A stretch of 64,000 bases of DNA from Bacteroidota bacterium (GCA_018266055.1 JAFDYT010000010.1:1-64000); one strand, 5' to 3'; positions 8,444-16,587 are shown, counted from the stretch's first letter. Notes: a model not told the origin generated them from the letters alone. Numbers and translations are program-made.

Positions 8444-9747
8444 TGCTTAGTGAAGTTAACTGGGTAACTAATTTGCATTACAGGCACCCAGTCTTTCTGA
8501 TAAGAAGCTCCCAATAAAATTACAGGAGATGTGTTGGAACTTCCACGAAGCGTTAGTCCACACGTAAAAAGAGAATTTAATTTAAAGTCTCTCAAGTTGT
8601 CTGTTGATTTTACTTTAGCATCAAGTGATTGATAGTAGGCAGAGATACCCCATATAATGTCGGAGCTCGTTTTACTTAGGAACCCGGCACCAACTTCAAA
8701 AAGCCAATTTTGATTGCCAATTTTCTGCTGATTATACCGGTATGAACTAAGTACACTTATTTGGGTGCTTTCCCATAGCTGCCAATCGAGCTGCACGCCG
8801 CACAGAAAAGGCTGTTTAACATGACTTGTATCGCTGGCACCGGCTTGGCCTACACCGCTCACAAAAACACCTCCCTGAAAATTATTTTTCTTTTTGATGT
8901 TGTCTGACCTAAATGTCAAAACTAGCCCTCCACCAAAGGCGCCTTCGTCCCGGTTTACTCCTACTCCGGTATTGGCCGAAACCAGCGCATTCGAAATATC
9001 ACCTTTTGCTTTATCAATGGCTTCCTGTATCTGGTAAATACCATCCAGGATTTTTCCTTTCATATTCTCAATCAATGCGTTCAGATTTGCTATAATTAAA
9101 TCTAAGTCTTCTAATTTTAGGGGTTCAGAAACATTGAGAAGCTTTTCAAAAAAGTTAAGCAGATTGGTTCTAACGCTTGTATTGAATGAGGCATTATTTG
9201 TATCGCTATAACTCTTGATGTCGATCTCTGAAGCGGTCAATGACGACGATATCAAATACAAGATCATCTGATTAAAAACTATTTTAGAGCTCGTAGCCTC
9301 AGTGATAGCCGGATATTTACTTAATATTTCATTTACGAACACATCAGTAACCGCCTTGATAAATTCAGATCTCTTACTGTTAAAATCGGCTAGACTGTAA
9401 ATCTCACGACCATTCTTTCCAAAATAATTCCACCTAAGCTCAACAAAATCAGTTTTAGTTCCTCCTACTAAACTATCCTTTACAGGCCTCAGCTTTAATC
9501 GAATCTTATCGATGTTCTTCTTTAAATCATCAATTTTCTTGGTAATATTTTCGCTCAACCCCAGCGTTGTATTTTGCTTTGCAGAAAACAAATACTTTTG
9601 AAGATTTTCGAATTCCGGATCTCGCTTTATGATAGGGTTCGCCGCAAAAAATTGAGATAAAACAGAAACCTGTTGCGCTTGCAGGCTCTGAATAATTTCA
9701 AATAAGAAAATTATTAACAGGAGCTGTCTTTTGGTATTTAGTTTCAT
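8440..9747 (-). CDS. Secreted coiled-coil/barrel-like protein, partner of the next gene
   Basis: A 435-aa protein counted from the ATG at 9747. The frame is open to a TTG at 9786, but the internal ATG gives a clean signal peptide (MKLNTKRQLLLIIFLFEIIQ, cleavage near SLQAQ), so it is preferred. Helical, Lys/Asp-rich segments fill residues ~25-245. A Gly-rich joint (GVNRDEGAFGGG) follows, then an antiparallel beta region with aromatic-rich strands (QLDWQLWESTQISVLSSYRY). It sits between the lipoprotein gene and the 488-aa gene, tightly spaced. Family unknown. Confidence 0.7.
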   Translation of the reverse strand: MKLNTKRQLLLIIFLFEIIQSLQAQQVSVLSQFFAANPIIKRDPEFENLQKYLFSAKQNTTLGLSENITKKIDDLKKNIDKIRLKLRPVKDSLVGGTKTDFVELRWNYFGKNGREIYSLADFNSKRSEFIKAVTDVFVNEILSKYPAITEATSSKIVFNQMILYLISSSLTASEIDIKSYSDTNNASFNTSVRTNLLNFFEKLLNVSEPLKLEDLDLIIANLNALIENMKGKILDGIYQIQEAIDKAKGDISNALVSANTGVGVNRDEGAFGGGLVLTFRSDNIKKKNNFQGGVFVSGVGQAGASDTSHVKQPFLCGVQLDWQLWESTQISVLSSYRYNQQKIGNQNWLFEVGAGFLSKTSSDIIWGISAYYQSLDAKVKSTDNLRDFKLNSLFTCGLTLRGSSNTSPVILLGASYQKDWVPVMQISYPVNFTKQ

Positions 9748-9790
9748 TTGGATTTTTTTAGACTCTTTCGGATAGAATTCTTTCAATAGC

Positions 9791-10114
9791 TTATTTTCTT
9801 TCTCTTATCACATATTTATAGTTGGAACCGTCCCTCTTGATTATTAGGTAGTGATTCTGATCATAGTGCCATTCCGTCTCAAGCTGGTAATTTATGGCAC
9901 CATTAAACCCGGAGGGTCTTTCAACAGAAAGAGTAACAGGTGGAGATCCTGAGTTTGTTGTCATTGTGAAAACCAGATTGTCCTGAGTAAAGTCCTGCCT
10001 TATTCCCGTTCCTAAAGAACCGTGTGTCACCGTTTTCCATGAAGAACAATTGATTAAAAGAGCTGATATTAGTAAACCAACGACATTATTTATTTTCATA
10101 AAATTGTTTCTCAT
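9791..10114 (-). CDS. Small lipoprotein
   Basis: A 107-aa protein. A hydrophobic stretch followed by LINC (residues 20-23) is a lipobox, so Cys23 should be lipidated. A second ATG at 10099 would shorten the signal to a more typical 18 residues and is equally likely. The mature part is beta-rich (NLVFTMTTNSGSPPVTLSV, INYQLETEWHYDQNHYLII) and has no recognised family. It is the first gene of a three-gene minus-strand unit with the two coiled-coil/barrel-like proteins, and has dispersed element copy B upstream. Confidence 0.7.
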   Translation of the reverse strand: MRNNFMKINNVVGLLISALLINCSSWKTVTHGSLGTGIRQDFTQDNLVFTMTTNSGSPPVTLSVERPSGFNGAINYQLETEWHYDQNHYLIIKRDGSNYKYVIRERK

Positions 10115-10180
10115 CGTTATAAAATTCCCGCCTACTCTTCTTCGGATTTTTGGCTTACTCCGTTTTAATTACTTACAAAT

Positions 10181-10192
10181 AGGGTAAACCCT
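10181..10192 (-). promoter_or_regulatory. Palindrome in lipoprotein-gene leader
   Basis: AGGGTAAACCCT on the plus strand, 67 bases before the ATG at 10114. It matches the palindrome at 6646-6661 in arms and spacing. A shared operator or leader hairpin is inferred only from the repetition. Confidence 0.4.
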
Positions 10193-10214
10193 GCGCAGTA
10201 CAAGATTACTTTAT

Positions 10215-10430
10215 CGTCTTGTCCTGCTATGAATGTACCATATGGTAACCCCCTATGGTACCGGCAACTAGCAAATGGCGGCTTTGACTTAGAATCTGGC
10301 GGGTTTTGGGAAGAAATTGGCGGAGGGGTGTACGGAGTAGTACGTTGAGGGTAGGCATTAAATAGCAGGCAATGTTTAACAAATAGAGGGTCAGCCTACA
10401 TTAAAAGTATAACAGGCCTTCTACGCTACC
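10215..10430 (-). repeat. Dispersed upstream element, copy B
   Basis: Second copy of the element at 6735-6900, about 100 bases upstream of the lipoprotein gene. It includes a 12-bp perfect palindrome TACCATATGGTA (10236-10247) and the arms GTACCATA (10235-10242) and TATGGTAC (10254-10261). It has about 50 extra bases relative to copy A around 10325-10385. Confidence 0.85.
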
Positions 10431-10530
10431 ACCCGAACGAGATGCCGGATCGCACACTTGCGCCGCGCGAGCCGTCTGGCATGACTACTAAAACAGGAGA
10501 TGAGGTTTTCATAATAATGCTGATGTCAAA
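10431..10530. repeat. Dispersed hairpin (REP-like) element, copy 2
   Basis: Begins CACCCGAACGAGATGCCGGA and matches 1493-1590 along most of its length, including the ATGCCGGA / TCTGGCAT arms and the following GATGAGGTTTTCATAATAAT. It abuts dispersed element copy B directly. Confidence 0.75.
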
Positions 10531-10635
10531 GACACTAACCGCGAAGAACGCAAAGAACACAGAGGTTGAATCAGTTATTCGTTATCGGTTAATTGCTCTT
10601 CGACTAACGAATACCGAAACGTTTCAATGAATCAT

Positions 10636-11661
10636 TTACGGATTGACTGCCGCTGGCTTTGGCTGTAATAGTATTTTAGCGATTTCAATTTTGGCATCAT
10701 TAAGCTTGACCATCTGATCAGCTGAATTGGATTCGATGTTATCTAATATTTTGATCGACATCCCCACCGAATTTATTTTCTCCAGCGACTCAGTGTAATT
10801 CATGGCTTGCTTAATGGTAGAGTTATAAATAAAAATGAATGTTGCGCCGATAAACTCTGTAAGTATACCACAGGAGCTGGTGAGCAGTGATGTGGATATT
10901 TTGGCAGGGTCGTTAACCGCTTTAAGTACTCCAAATCCTATCAAGATAAAACCCGCTACCATAACACAGACACTGGTAATGAAAATCATATTGATCTGAC
11001 GGAGGTTTCGCTTGAAGTACTGTTCCAGGGTAAGCTGAGCCATGTCCCAGGCAGGCATCACTTTGTTGGGGCTTGCCTGTAGTTCGCCTTTAATTTTTTC
11101 CATCATGGCATTGTAGTTGACCTTTTCTTCCTCGTTCCTGATGAAACCTATCACTACCAAAGCCACCAGGCTAGAGAAGAATAAGATGACGCCAATTCCA
11201 ATGAGGCTGTCTAAATAATCATCCGCGTCAGACACATTCAAAAAATGCGAAGGATCATAGTTCCTGATACTGGGGTGATTTACATTCTTTACCAGCGCCT
11301 CCATCAATTCATCACTATCGCTAAATCTTTTGTTGTTAAGCGCACCAATTTTAGATAAGTATATACTATCCCCTGGGAGTAACTCGACACTAACAGAATC
11401 AGGGTACTTTGAGTCATTCGCTTTCGGAAATTGATGAAGACTAATTGCCAACCAGTCAGATCTGCTAATCAACTTAGTTCGACTGAATTTGGAGGCCAGA
11501 CGGCGGTTCACCGTATCCATTTTATTCCGGTAGCGAATGGCATCAAATTTTCCGAGGCTTTCGATGTAGGTGCCATAGAACATCAGCGCAATGCCTGTCA
11601 CTAACATTAGTAAAGAGATAATCCTTACCCAAGACTTCACGGATATTTGCATTCTAGCCAT
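10636..11661 (-). CDS. Four-helix membrane protein, TRADD-N-associated-type domain (tentative)
   Basis: A 341-aa protein with membrane segments at ~11-31, ~153-173, ~223-246 and ~257-280. The two inner segments enclose a ~120-residue extracytoplasmic or loop domain. The C-terminal part (~205-310: LTLEQYFKRNLRQINMIFI, then a Gly-rich second helix with ILTEFIGATFIFIYN) resembles, from memory, the two-helix membrane domain described next to TRADD-N domains in bacterial conflict systems of multicellular bacteria. A profile search is needed to confirm this. It is a single-gene unit with dispersed element copy C upstream, and is divergent from the CHAT-protein gene across a 566-base gap. The ATG at 11652 is an alternative start. 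Confidence 0.6.
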   Translation of the reverse strand: MARMQISVKSWVRIISLLMLVTGIALMFYGTYIESLGKFDAIRYRNKMDTVNRRLASKFSRTKLISRSDWLAISLHQFPKANDSKYPDSVSVELLPGDSIYLSKIGALNNKRFSDSDELMEALVKNVNHPSIRNYDPSHFLNVSDADDYLDSLIGIGVILFFSSLVALVVIGFIRNEEEKVNYNAMMEKIKGELQASPNKVMPAWDMAQLTLEQYFKRNLRQINMIFITSVCVMVAGFILIGFGVLKAVNDPAKISTSLLTSSCGILTEFIGATFIFIYNSTIKQAMNYTESLEKINSVGMSIKILDNIESNSADQMVKLNDAKIEIAKILLQPKPAAVNP

Positions 11662-11861
11662 ATAGAAAGTTTAGTTGTGATGATTTATTCTTTTATTACA
11701 CTGTGTTGCCAGCGTTTCTAGTTATCTGGCGATGCTAAATCTGTCTTGAAGGTCAAGCCGTTCATAGCTAGTTGGATTTTTACTTGCAACATCTACTCTT
11801 CTTCGGATTTTCGGCATACTCCGCCAGACTGAATAGCAGAGCCGGAGCTCCTGATTCAATC

Positions 11862-11960
11862 GTCAGATGAATGTATGCTATAGTAACCTCCAAAAGAACC
11901 GGCAACTAGCAGACGGCGGCTTTGACTTAGAATCCGGCGGGATTTGGGAAGAAATCGGCT
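11862..11960 (-). repeat. Dispersed upstream element, copy C
   Basis: Most diverged copy; it keeps CCGGCAACTAGCAGACGGCG and GGCTTTGACTTAGAATCCGG but loses the GTACCATA inverted repeat. It lies about 200 bases upstream of the four-helix membrane protein gene, in the same orientation as copies A and B. Confidence 0.8.
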
Positions 11961-12166
11961 GGCCCTTCGGGGGAATCGGTTATTAGTTATCAGTTAATAG
12001 CTGTTCGTGGGACACCGATTGCGGATAACAGATAACGATTCACAATGCCTAACCGCAAAGAACGCAATGGTTGGATCCGTTATTTGTTATCGGTGAATTG
12101 CCGTTCGATTAACGATTAACAGATCACGATTAACATACCAAGCAGGACAATACACCCCCAAAGCTC

Positions 12167-12198
12167 TTGTTTCCAATTCCGGAAAAGTAGTATCTTAC
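12167..12198 (+). promoter_or_regulatory. Possible promoter for CHAT gene
   Basis: TTG at 12167-12169 and TATCTTAC at 12191-12198 (one mismatch to TAnnTTTG), 21 bases apart, ending 29 bases before the ATG. The spacing fits the Bacteroidota promoter, but the -7 match is imperfect. Confidence 0.35.
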
Positions 12199-12227
12199 TT
12201 CACCTAATCCCTATCCCTGAATCAGAC

Positions 12228-15197
12228 ATGCGATTTGTTTTTCTGCTTTCGCTGACGCTGTGCAGCGCCGGTATCTTTGGCCAAGCTATTCCTAAAAACC
12301 CGAACAAAACTGACGAACACAATTTGCGACAAGGCAAATGGACAATTTGGTTTGACAAAGAGTGGGAACTTGTCACCTCGCCCGACAGCGCAGTGCACTA
12401 TCGCGTTATCGAGTATAAAGACGACAAACCCGTTGGACTCGTTATCGATTATTACCGCAGTGGCCAAGTACAATTTACAGGGAGAATGATTCAGGACAGG
12501 CCTACCGAAATCTTTGACGGTCTCATCACCCGCTATCACGAAAACGGAAAAGTGGAAGAAAAGGGAATGTATAATAAAGGCCGCAAGGAAGGAAACTTTG
12601 AATATTACAACGCCGACGGAACCATCAATAACCAGGCACTCGCCGACTTCTACTACGACAAAGGCGATTACGACAAAGCCCGGCCACTCTACGAGCAGGT
12701 AAAAAATGAAACAGAAAAAAAAGTGGGCAAGCAGCATGAAGACTATGCCTACGCTTGTATGGATCTTGCCTTTTTGTACCGTTCAATCGGGCTCTTTACC
12801 AAGACAGAGGCCAATTACCTCGAAGCCCTGGAGGTATACAAAAAACCGGGTGCCGATGCCGATGATTATGCGCGGGTTGTGGGCAGCCTTGGTGAATTGT
12901 ATTACAAACTGGGGCAGTATAAAAAAGCTGAACCTTTGATGTTGCAGGCTCGTGACCTTATTCTCAAGAAAAGTGGAAAGCGTTCTACCCAATACGTTAC
13001 ATCCCAAGTCAATCTCGCAAACTTTTACGGAAGTTTGGGGCAGCAAGAGAAGGCGGAAGCAATACTTATTGAATCTAAAGAAATTGCATTCAACATGAAT
13101 CGTGAAAGTACGCAGTATACCGGTGCATGCCATAATCTCGCTGTTTTTTACCAGACCATGAAAAAATATGAATTGGCGGAGCCCCTGTTTAATGAAGCGC
13201 TGACCATAAGGGAACGAATGTTTGGAAAACGTAGTCGATACTATACGGCGACGTGTCTGGGCTTAGGCCAGTGCTATTCTTACCGGCACATGGATGCAAA
13301 AGCAGAAGCTTACCTTAAGGAAGCAGTCGATCTCAGTCTTTCACTATTCTCCGAACATCACTATTATTATGGTATTGCCTGCAATGCCCTGGCTGTTCAC
13401 TATAGTCAGACTGGACAATATGCACAAGCGGAAGTGTATGCCAAAAAGGCGATGGAAGCTACTGAAAAAAGTTTGGGAACAAATCACAGTAGTTACGCCG
13501 TAAACTGTTGGAACATTGGCGATGTGTACAAAGTGCAGGGGCGTTATACAAAAGCAGCTCCTTATTTTCTCAAAGGGAGGGAAACGCATCTCTCCATCAT
13601 CGAAAATCAATTTGCATTTCTCTCCGCCAGCGAGCGGGAAGACTTTTTGAACTCGTTTAAGGTATACTTTGAACACTATAACTCTTTTGGACTGCTGAGC
13701 AAAGATCCGAAAGCGCTTGGCGTCATGTATGACAACCAGTTAATCATCAAGGCGCTGCTTTTCAATACGCAAAATAAAATCAAGAAAAATATTCTCAACA
13801 GCGGCGACACGTCACTCATCCGCAAGTTTCAAGACTGGCAAGACCGGCATGAATACCTGGCCAAAGTCTACCAGATGAGTATCGACGAACGAAAAAAACG
13901 AAACATCAATCTGCCGCAATTGGAAGAGCAAGCCAACACCGTAGAGAAACAACTCGCTGCGCTGTCTGAAACCTTCAGCAAAGGCAACGACAAAAAGAGA
14001 TACACCTGGCGGGATGTCCAAAAAAGACTAAAACCAAAGGAAGCCGCGATTGAAATGGTACGGTTCCGTTGGATGAAAAAGAAGTTCAGCGACACTCTAT
14101 ATTACGCCGCTTTGATTGTAACCCCCGAAAGCAAACACCCTGAACTGGTGCTATTAGAGAATGGCCGGGCGCTGGAGAAGTGTCTTGTGTATTACAGAAA
14201 CTGCATCAAACTAAATCTGACAGATACGCTAAGCTATGCGATGTTCTGGAAACCCATCGCCAATAAACTTAAGACACTCTCGCCGTCGCTTCGTAAAGTT
14301 TATTTCTCGCCCGACGGCGCCTACTATTCACTGAACTTGCAAACGCTGTTCAACCCGCGCACCGAAAAGTATCTCGCCGACGAAACCGACATTCAGGTTG
14401 TCACCAATACCAAAGACATTGTGCTTCAAAAAGGAACGCGCGATATACCAGCCAGCGCATCCTTGTTTGGCTATCCGGATTATAACACTATCGCTTCTTC
14501 CGCGCCTGTCAAAAGCCAGTACGATGACGAAGCATCTGCCGTTGAGCCGGATAGTATCAGCACCCTTCTCCCCAAAGGAAACATTGCCATGCTGCCGGGC
14601 ACAGAAAAGGAAGTGAAAGAACTCGAAAAGTCGCTGCAGCAGGCGCACTGGCAAACATCATCGTATCTGCTGGCCGACGCCAGCGAACTGAAGTTGAAAA
14701 ATCTTCCTAAACCAAAACTGCTTCACATTGCCACTCATGGTTTTTTCATGAGTGAAGACAACACGGATCAGAAAAAACAAAGCAATCCTCTGTTGCGTGC
14801 AGGCCTGCTGCTGGCTGGCGCACAGCAAACGCTAAATGGCAAAACTAACCCCGACGGCGAAGATGGTATCCTTACGGCCTACGAAGCCATGAACTTAAAC
14901 CTGGACGACACGGAACTGGTAGTACTATCGGCGTGCGAAACAGGATTAGGAGAAGTAAAGAACGGTGAAGGTGTGTTTGGGCTACAACGTGCCTTTCAAA
15001 CCGCCGGCGCGAAAAGTATTATTATGAGTCTCTGGAAAGTAAGCGACGAAAGTACGGAGGAACTCATGCGAGCCTTTTACGATCGCTGGCTTGCCACCGG
15101 CAACAAGCGAGAAGCATTTAAGCAAGCTCAACTTCAGATCAAGGACAAATACAAAGACCCCTATCACTGGGGAGCTTTTGTGATAGTGGGTGAATAA
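12228..15197 (+). CDS. Secreted MORN/TPR/CHAT caspase-like protein
   Basis: A 989-aa protein. A signal peptide (~1-19, ending IFGQA) is followed by MORN-type repeats (~30-125, e.g. GLITRYHENGKVEEKGMYNK). About seven or eight TPR units follow (~130-450, motifs such as LGELYYKLGQYKKAEPLMLQ), then a linker with charged helices and a C-terminal CHAT domain (~650-989). The caspase-type dyad is visible: His837 in HIATHGF and Cys903 in LSACETG. CHAT proteins are cysteine peptidases of the caspase clan; TPRs usually bind the activator or substrate. The signal peptide puts this one outside the cytoplasm, so a role in envelope proteolysis or surface signalling is more likely than cytosolic cell death. 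It stands alone on the plus strand. Confidence 0.9.
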   Translation: MRFVFLLSLTLCSAGIFGQAIPKNPNKTDEHNLRQGKWTIWFDKEWELVTSPDSAVHYRVIEYKDDKPVGLVIDYYRSGQVQFTGRMIQDRPTEIFDGLITRYHENGKVEEKGMYNKGRKEGNFEYYNADGTINNQALADFYYDKGDYDKARPLYEQVKNETEKKVGKQHEDYAYACMDLAFLYRSIGLFTKTEANYLEALEVYKKPGADADDYARVVGSLGELYYKLGQYKKAEPLMLQARDLILKKSGKRSTQYVTSQVNLANFYGSLGQQEKAEAILIESKEIAFNMNRESTQYTGACHNLAVFYQTMKKYELAEPLFNEALTIRERMFGKRSRYYTATCLGLGQCYSYRHMDAKAEAYLKEAVDLSLSLFSEHHYYYGIACNALAVHYSQTGQYAQAEVYAKKAMEATEKSLGTNHSSYAVNCWNIGDVYKVQGRYTKAAPYFLKGRETHLSIIENQFAFLSASEREDFLNSFKVYFEHYNSFGLLSKDPKALGVMYDNQLIIKALLFNTQNKIKKNILNSGDTSLIRKFQDWQDRHEYLAKVYQMSIDERKKRNINLPQLEEQANTVEKQLAALSETFSKGNDKKRYTWRDVQKRLKPKEAAIEMVRFRWMKKKFSDTLYYAALIVTPESKHPELVLLENGRALEKCLVYYRNCIKLNLTDTLSYAMFWKPIANKLKTLSPSLRKVYFSPDGAYYSLNLQTLFNPRTEKYLADETDIQVVTNTKDIVLQKGTRDIPASASLFGYPDYNTIASSAPVKSQYDDEASAVEPDSISTLLPKGNIAMLPGTEKEVKELEKSLQQAHWQTSSYLLADASELKLKNLPKPKLLHIATHGFFMSEDNTDQKKQSNPLLRAGLLLAGAQQTLNGKTNPDGEDGILTAYEAMNLNLDDTELVVLSACETGLGEVKNGEGVFGLQRAFQTAGAKSIIMSLWKVSDESTEELMRAFYDRWLATGNKREAFKQAQLQIKDKYKDPYHWGAFVIVGE

Positions 15198-15239
15198 GTC
15201 GGCAAGCGTGGGTTTATGTCTTTACCCAAGCAGAGCTCG

Positions 15240-15833
15240 CTAAAGCTCTACATCTCCTCCGGTATTTATGAAAATGTAAATACCCACTAAAATCATGATC
15301 ACCGGAGTAACAATTTCTTTGTGCCGTGTCAGAAATTTAAAAACTCTCAACCTGCTAATATAAAGTCCGGAAAGTCCCCAGATAAAAAAGCAGGTGATAA
15401 AACTCACCGCCACCGCCACATCACTCTTATCCGAAGAATCAGCAAAGAGTGGCACAAACACGGATACGGTATCAAAACTGTCCATGAGCATGGTGATTCC
15501 AAGCATGAGTTCAATACTGCGCGTTTTGTAATGGGGTACGGAAGGATTATCCTCTTTGGTGCGCAGATGTTTAACTAATAACATAATACCCACCGTACTT
15601 AAGATCAGACCGAGGTACTTGATAAGATGTTCGGGAATTTTGGAGAAGGAAAGGGAAAGACAGAAAATAATAATCAGCAACAGCGTCATGGCTACATAAT
15701 AGGAAATAAGGAGACTGACCTTACTTCCCTGCTTGGCAGAAATAAATCCGGTGTAAATCACAAGGTTATCTGTATTGGTGCTCATGAACGTAAAGGCAGT
15801 AACCATGAGAACTTGAAAAAAGGCTGCATTCAT
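15240..15833 (-). CDS. CadD-family cadmium/cation permease
   Basis: A 197-aa protein with about five or six membrane helices. Family marks of the CadD group (LysE superfamily) are an early STNTDNLVIYTGF motif and a second-half motif DSFDTVSVFVPLFAD, the two inverted-repeat-like Asp motifs expected in these exporters. It likely moves cadmium or other small cations out across the inner membrane; the substrate cannot be settled by sequence. It is convergent with the CHAT gene (42-base gap) and stands alone. Confidence 0.8.
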   Translation of the reverse strand: MNAAFFQVLMVTAFTFMSTNTDNLVIYTGFISAKQGSKVSLLISYYVAMTLLLIIIFCLSLSFSKIPEHLIKYLGLILSTVGIMLLVKHLRTKEDNPSVPHYKTRSIELMLGITMLMDSFDTVSVFVPLFADSSDKSDVAVAVSFITCFFIWGLSGLYISRLRVFKFLTRHKEIVTPVIMILVGIYIFINTGGDVEL

Positions 15834-16176
15834 AAACTAAAAATGGAGCAAAAGATAGAAAGAATTAGACAAAGTCTTCCCTGAATGGATGGGGATGCAG
15901 CTAAAGACCGAAGAACTCAGGCGCGTATTTTAGGATTGCGCGCTTACTACTGAATCCGATTCGTAAAGAAGTTTTACCGAAGGTGAAACGAGTTAGATCA
16001 ACCACGAAAGTTGGAGTGGAGCCTGGTATTCGTTTGACGGTAATCAAAAAATTAGCAGAAACGCGTAAATAAGTCGGACGATTTTAGAAGGTGGAAATAA
16101 TATGTAGTAGGTTGTTCGACGTAAATCTATCATCGCTTACTGTTAACCACCGGTAATTGCTACAAAGCTCAAGCCC
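15834..16176. other. 343-base intergenic region with possible decayed frame
   Basis: No intact gene is supported. From 15905 to 16072 on the plus strand, a frame of 55 codons without ATG reads as a very basic peptide (ending VIKKLAETRK). It may be a gene remnant or chance. No tRNA-like fold, terminator or promoter was recognised. Confidence 0.4.
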
Positions 16177-16512
16177 GTGAATAAATTTTACGTGTACATC
16201 ATTACCAACAGAGTAAATTCAGCCCTCTATGCCGGAATGACCAGTGATCTTAAAAAGACCATTTTAGAACACAAGACCAAAGCGCCTCCCCGATCTTTAA
16301 TAGCCAGATCGAACTCGTATAAGTTGGTGTACTATGAAGAATACGAAGATTTTGAAATGGCACGCCAAAGAGAAAAGCAATTAAAACGAGCAAGAAGATT
16401 TTCAAAGAATGCGCTCATCAATAAATCTAATCCCACCTGGCACGACTTAAGTTTTGGATGGTACGGAGATAAAAATATTTTATTGGGCATTAAGATTAAA
16501 AGGTTAATGTGA
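16177..16512 (+). CDS. Small GIY-YIG domain protein
   Basis: A 111-aa protein starting with GTG. It follows the short stand-alone GIY-YIG endonuclease family: VYIITN (GIY strand, residues ~5-10), LYAGMT (YIG strand, ~17-22), then DLKKTILEHK, where the catalytic Arg is normally found, and the family's REKQLK ... NPTWHDL tail (to ~residue 90). At the Arg position the residue is Thr (DLKKT for the usual DLxxR), so nuclease activity is in doubt. A terminator follows 13 bases after the stop. Family members are common in Bacteroidota with unclear roles, perhaps in repair. Confidence 0.8.
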   Translation: MNKFYVYIITNRVNSALYAGMTSDLKKTILEHKTKAPPRSLIARSNSYKLVYYEEYEDFEMARQREKQLKRARRFSKNALINKSNPTWHDLSFGWYGDKNILLGIKIKRLM

Positions 16513-16525
16513 TAAGTAGTACAAT

Positions 16526-16557
16526 AAAAAGGCTGCCTCGTATGAGACAGCCTTTTT
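16526..16557. terminator. Bidirectional intrinsic terminator
   Basis: AAAAAGGCTGCCTC and GAGACAGCCTTTTT pair with one mismatch around a short loop, A-tract on one side and T-tract on the other. It lies between the convergent GIY-YIG and OMP barrel genes and can serve both. Confidence 0.9.
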
Positions 16558-16587
16558 GTGATCGGCGAATTGCCGCGACGGTTTATA

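Larger units (their letters stand above)
10115..10635. other. 521-base intergenic region
   Basis: No gene. From left to right on the plus strand it contains a 31-base segment (10131-10161, starting CTACTCTTCTTCGGATTTTT) also found at 11801-11831, the palindrome at 10181-10192, dispersed element copy B (10215-10430), the hairpin element copy 2 (10431-10530), and an AACCGCGAAGAACGCAAAG-type repeat with GTTAT words (10537-10622). Confidence 0.65.
11662..12227. other. 566-base divergent intergenic region
   Basis: No gene. It contains the 31-base segment shared with 10131-10161 (here 11801-11831), dispersed element copy C, and two rounds of GTTAT/TTAACGATTAAC-type repeat (11968-12040 and 12069-12138) with an AACCGCAAAGAACGCAA word between them. 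The right-hand end carries a possible promoter for the CHAT gene. Confidence 0.6.

Noticed and set aside
12222-12737. 171-aa minus-strand frame over the 5' end of the CHAT gene
   Set aside because: It lies antisense to a well supported coding region with a signal peptide and known domains.
2815-15197. Known phage-defence system such as CBASS, Thoeris or gasdermin-CHAT
   Set aside because: None of the hallmark partners (cyclase, SIR2, TIR, gasdermin, Cas) is present. The nuclease is of a general type and the CHAT protein is exported.
15230-15250. Hairpin AGAGCT / AGCTCT between the CHAT and CadD-like genes as a terminator
   Set aside because: Only six pairs, overlapping the CadD-like stop codon, with no T-run; too weak to call.
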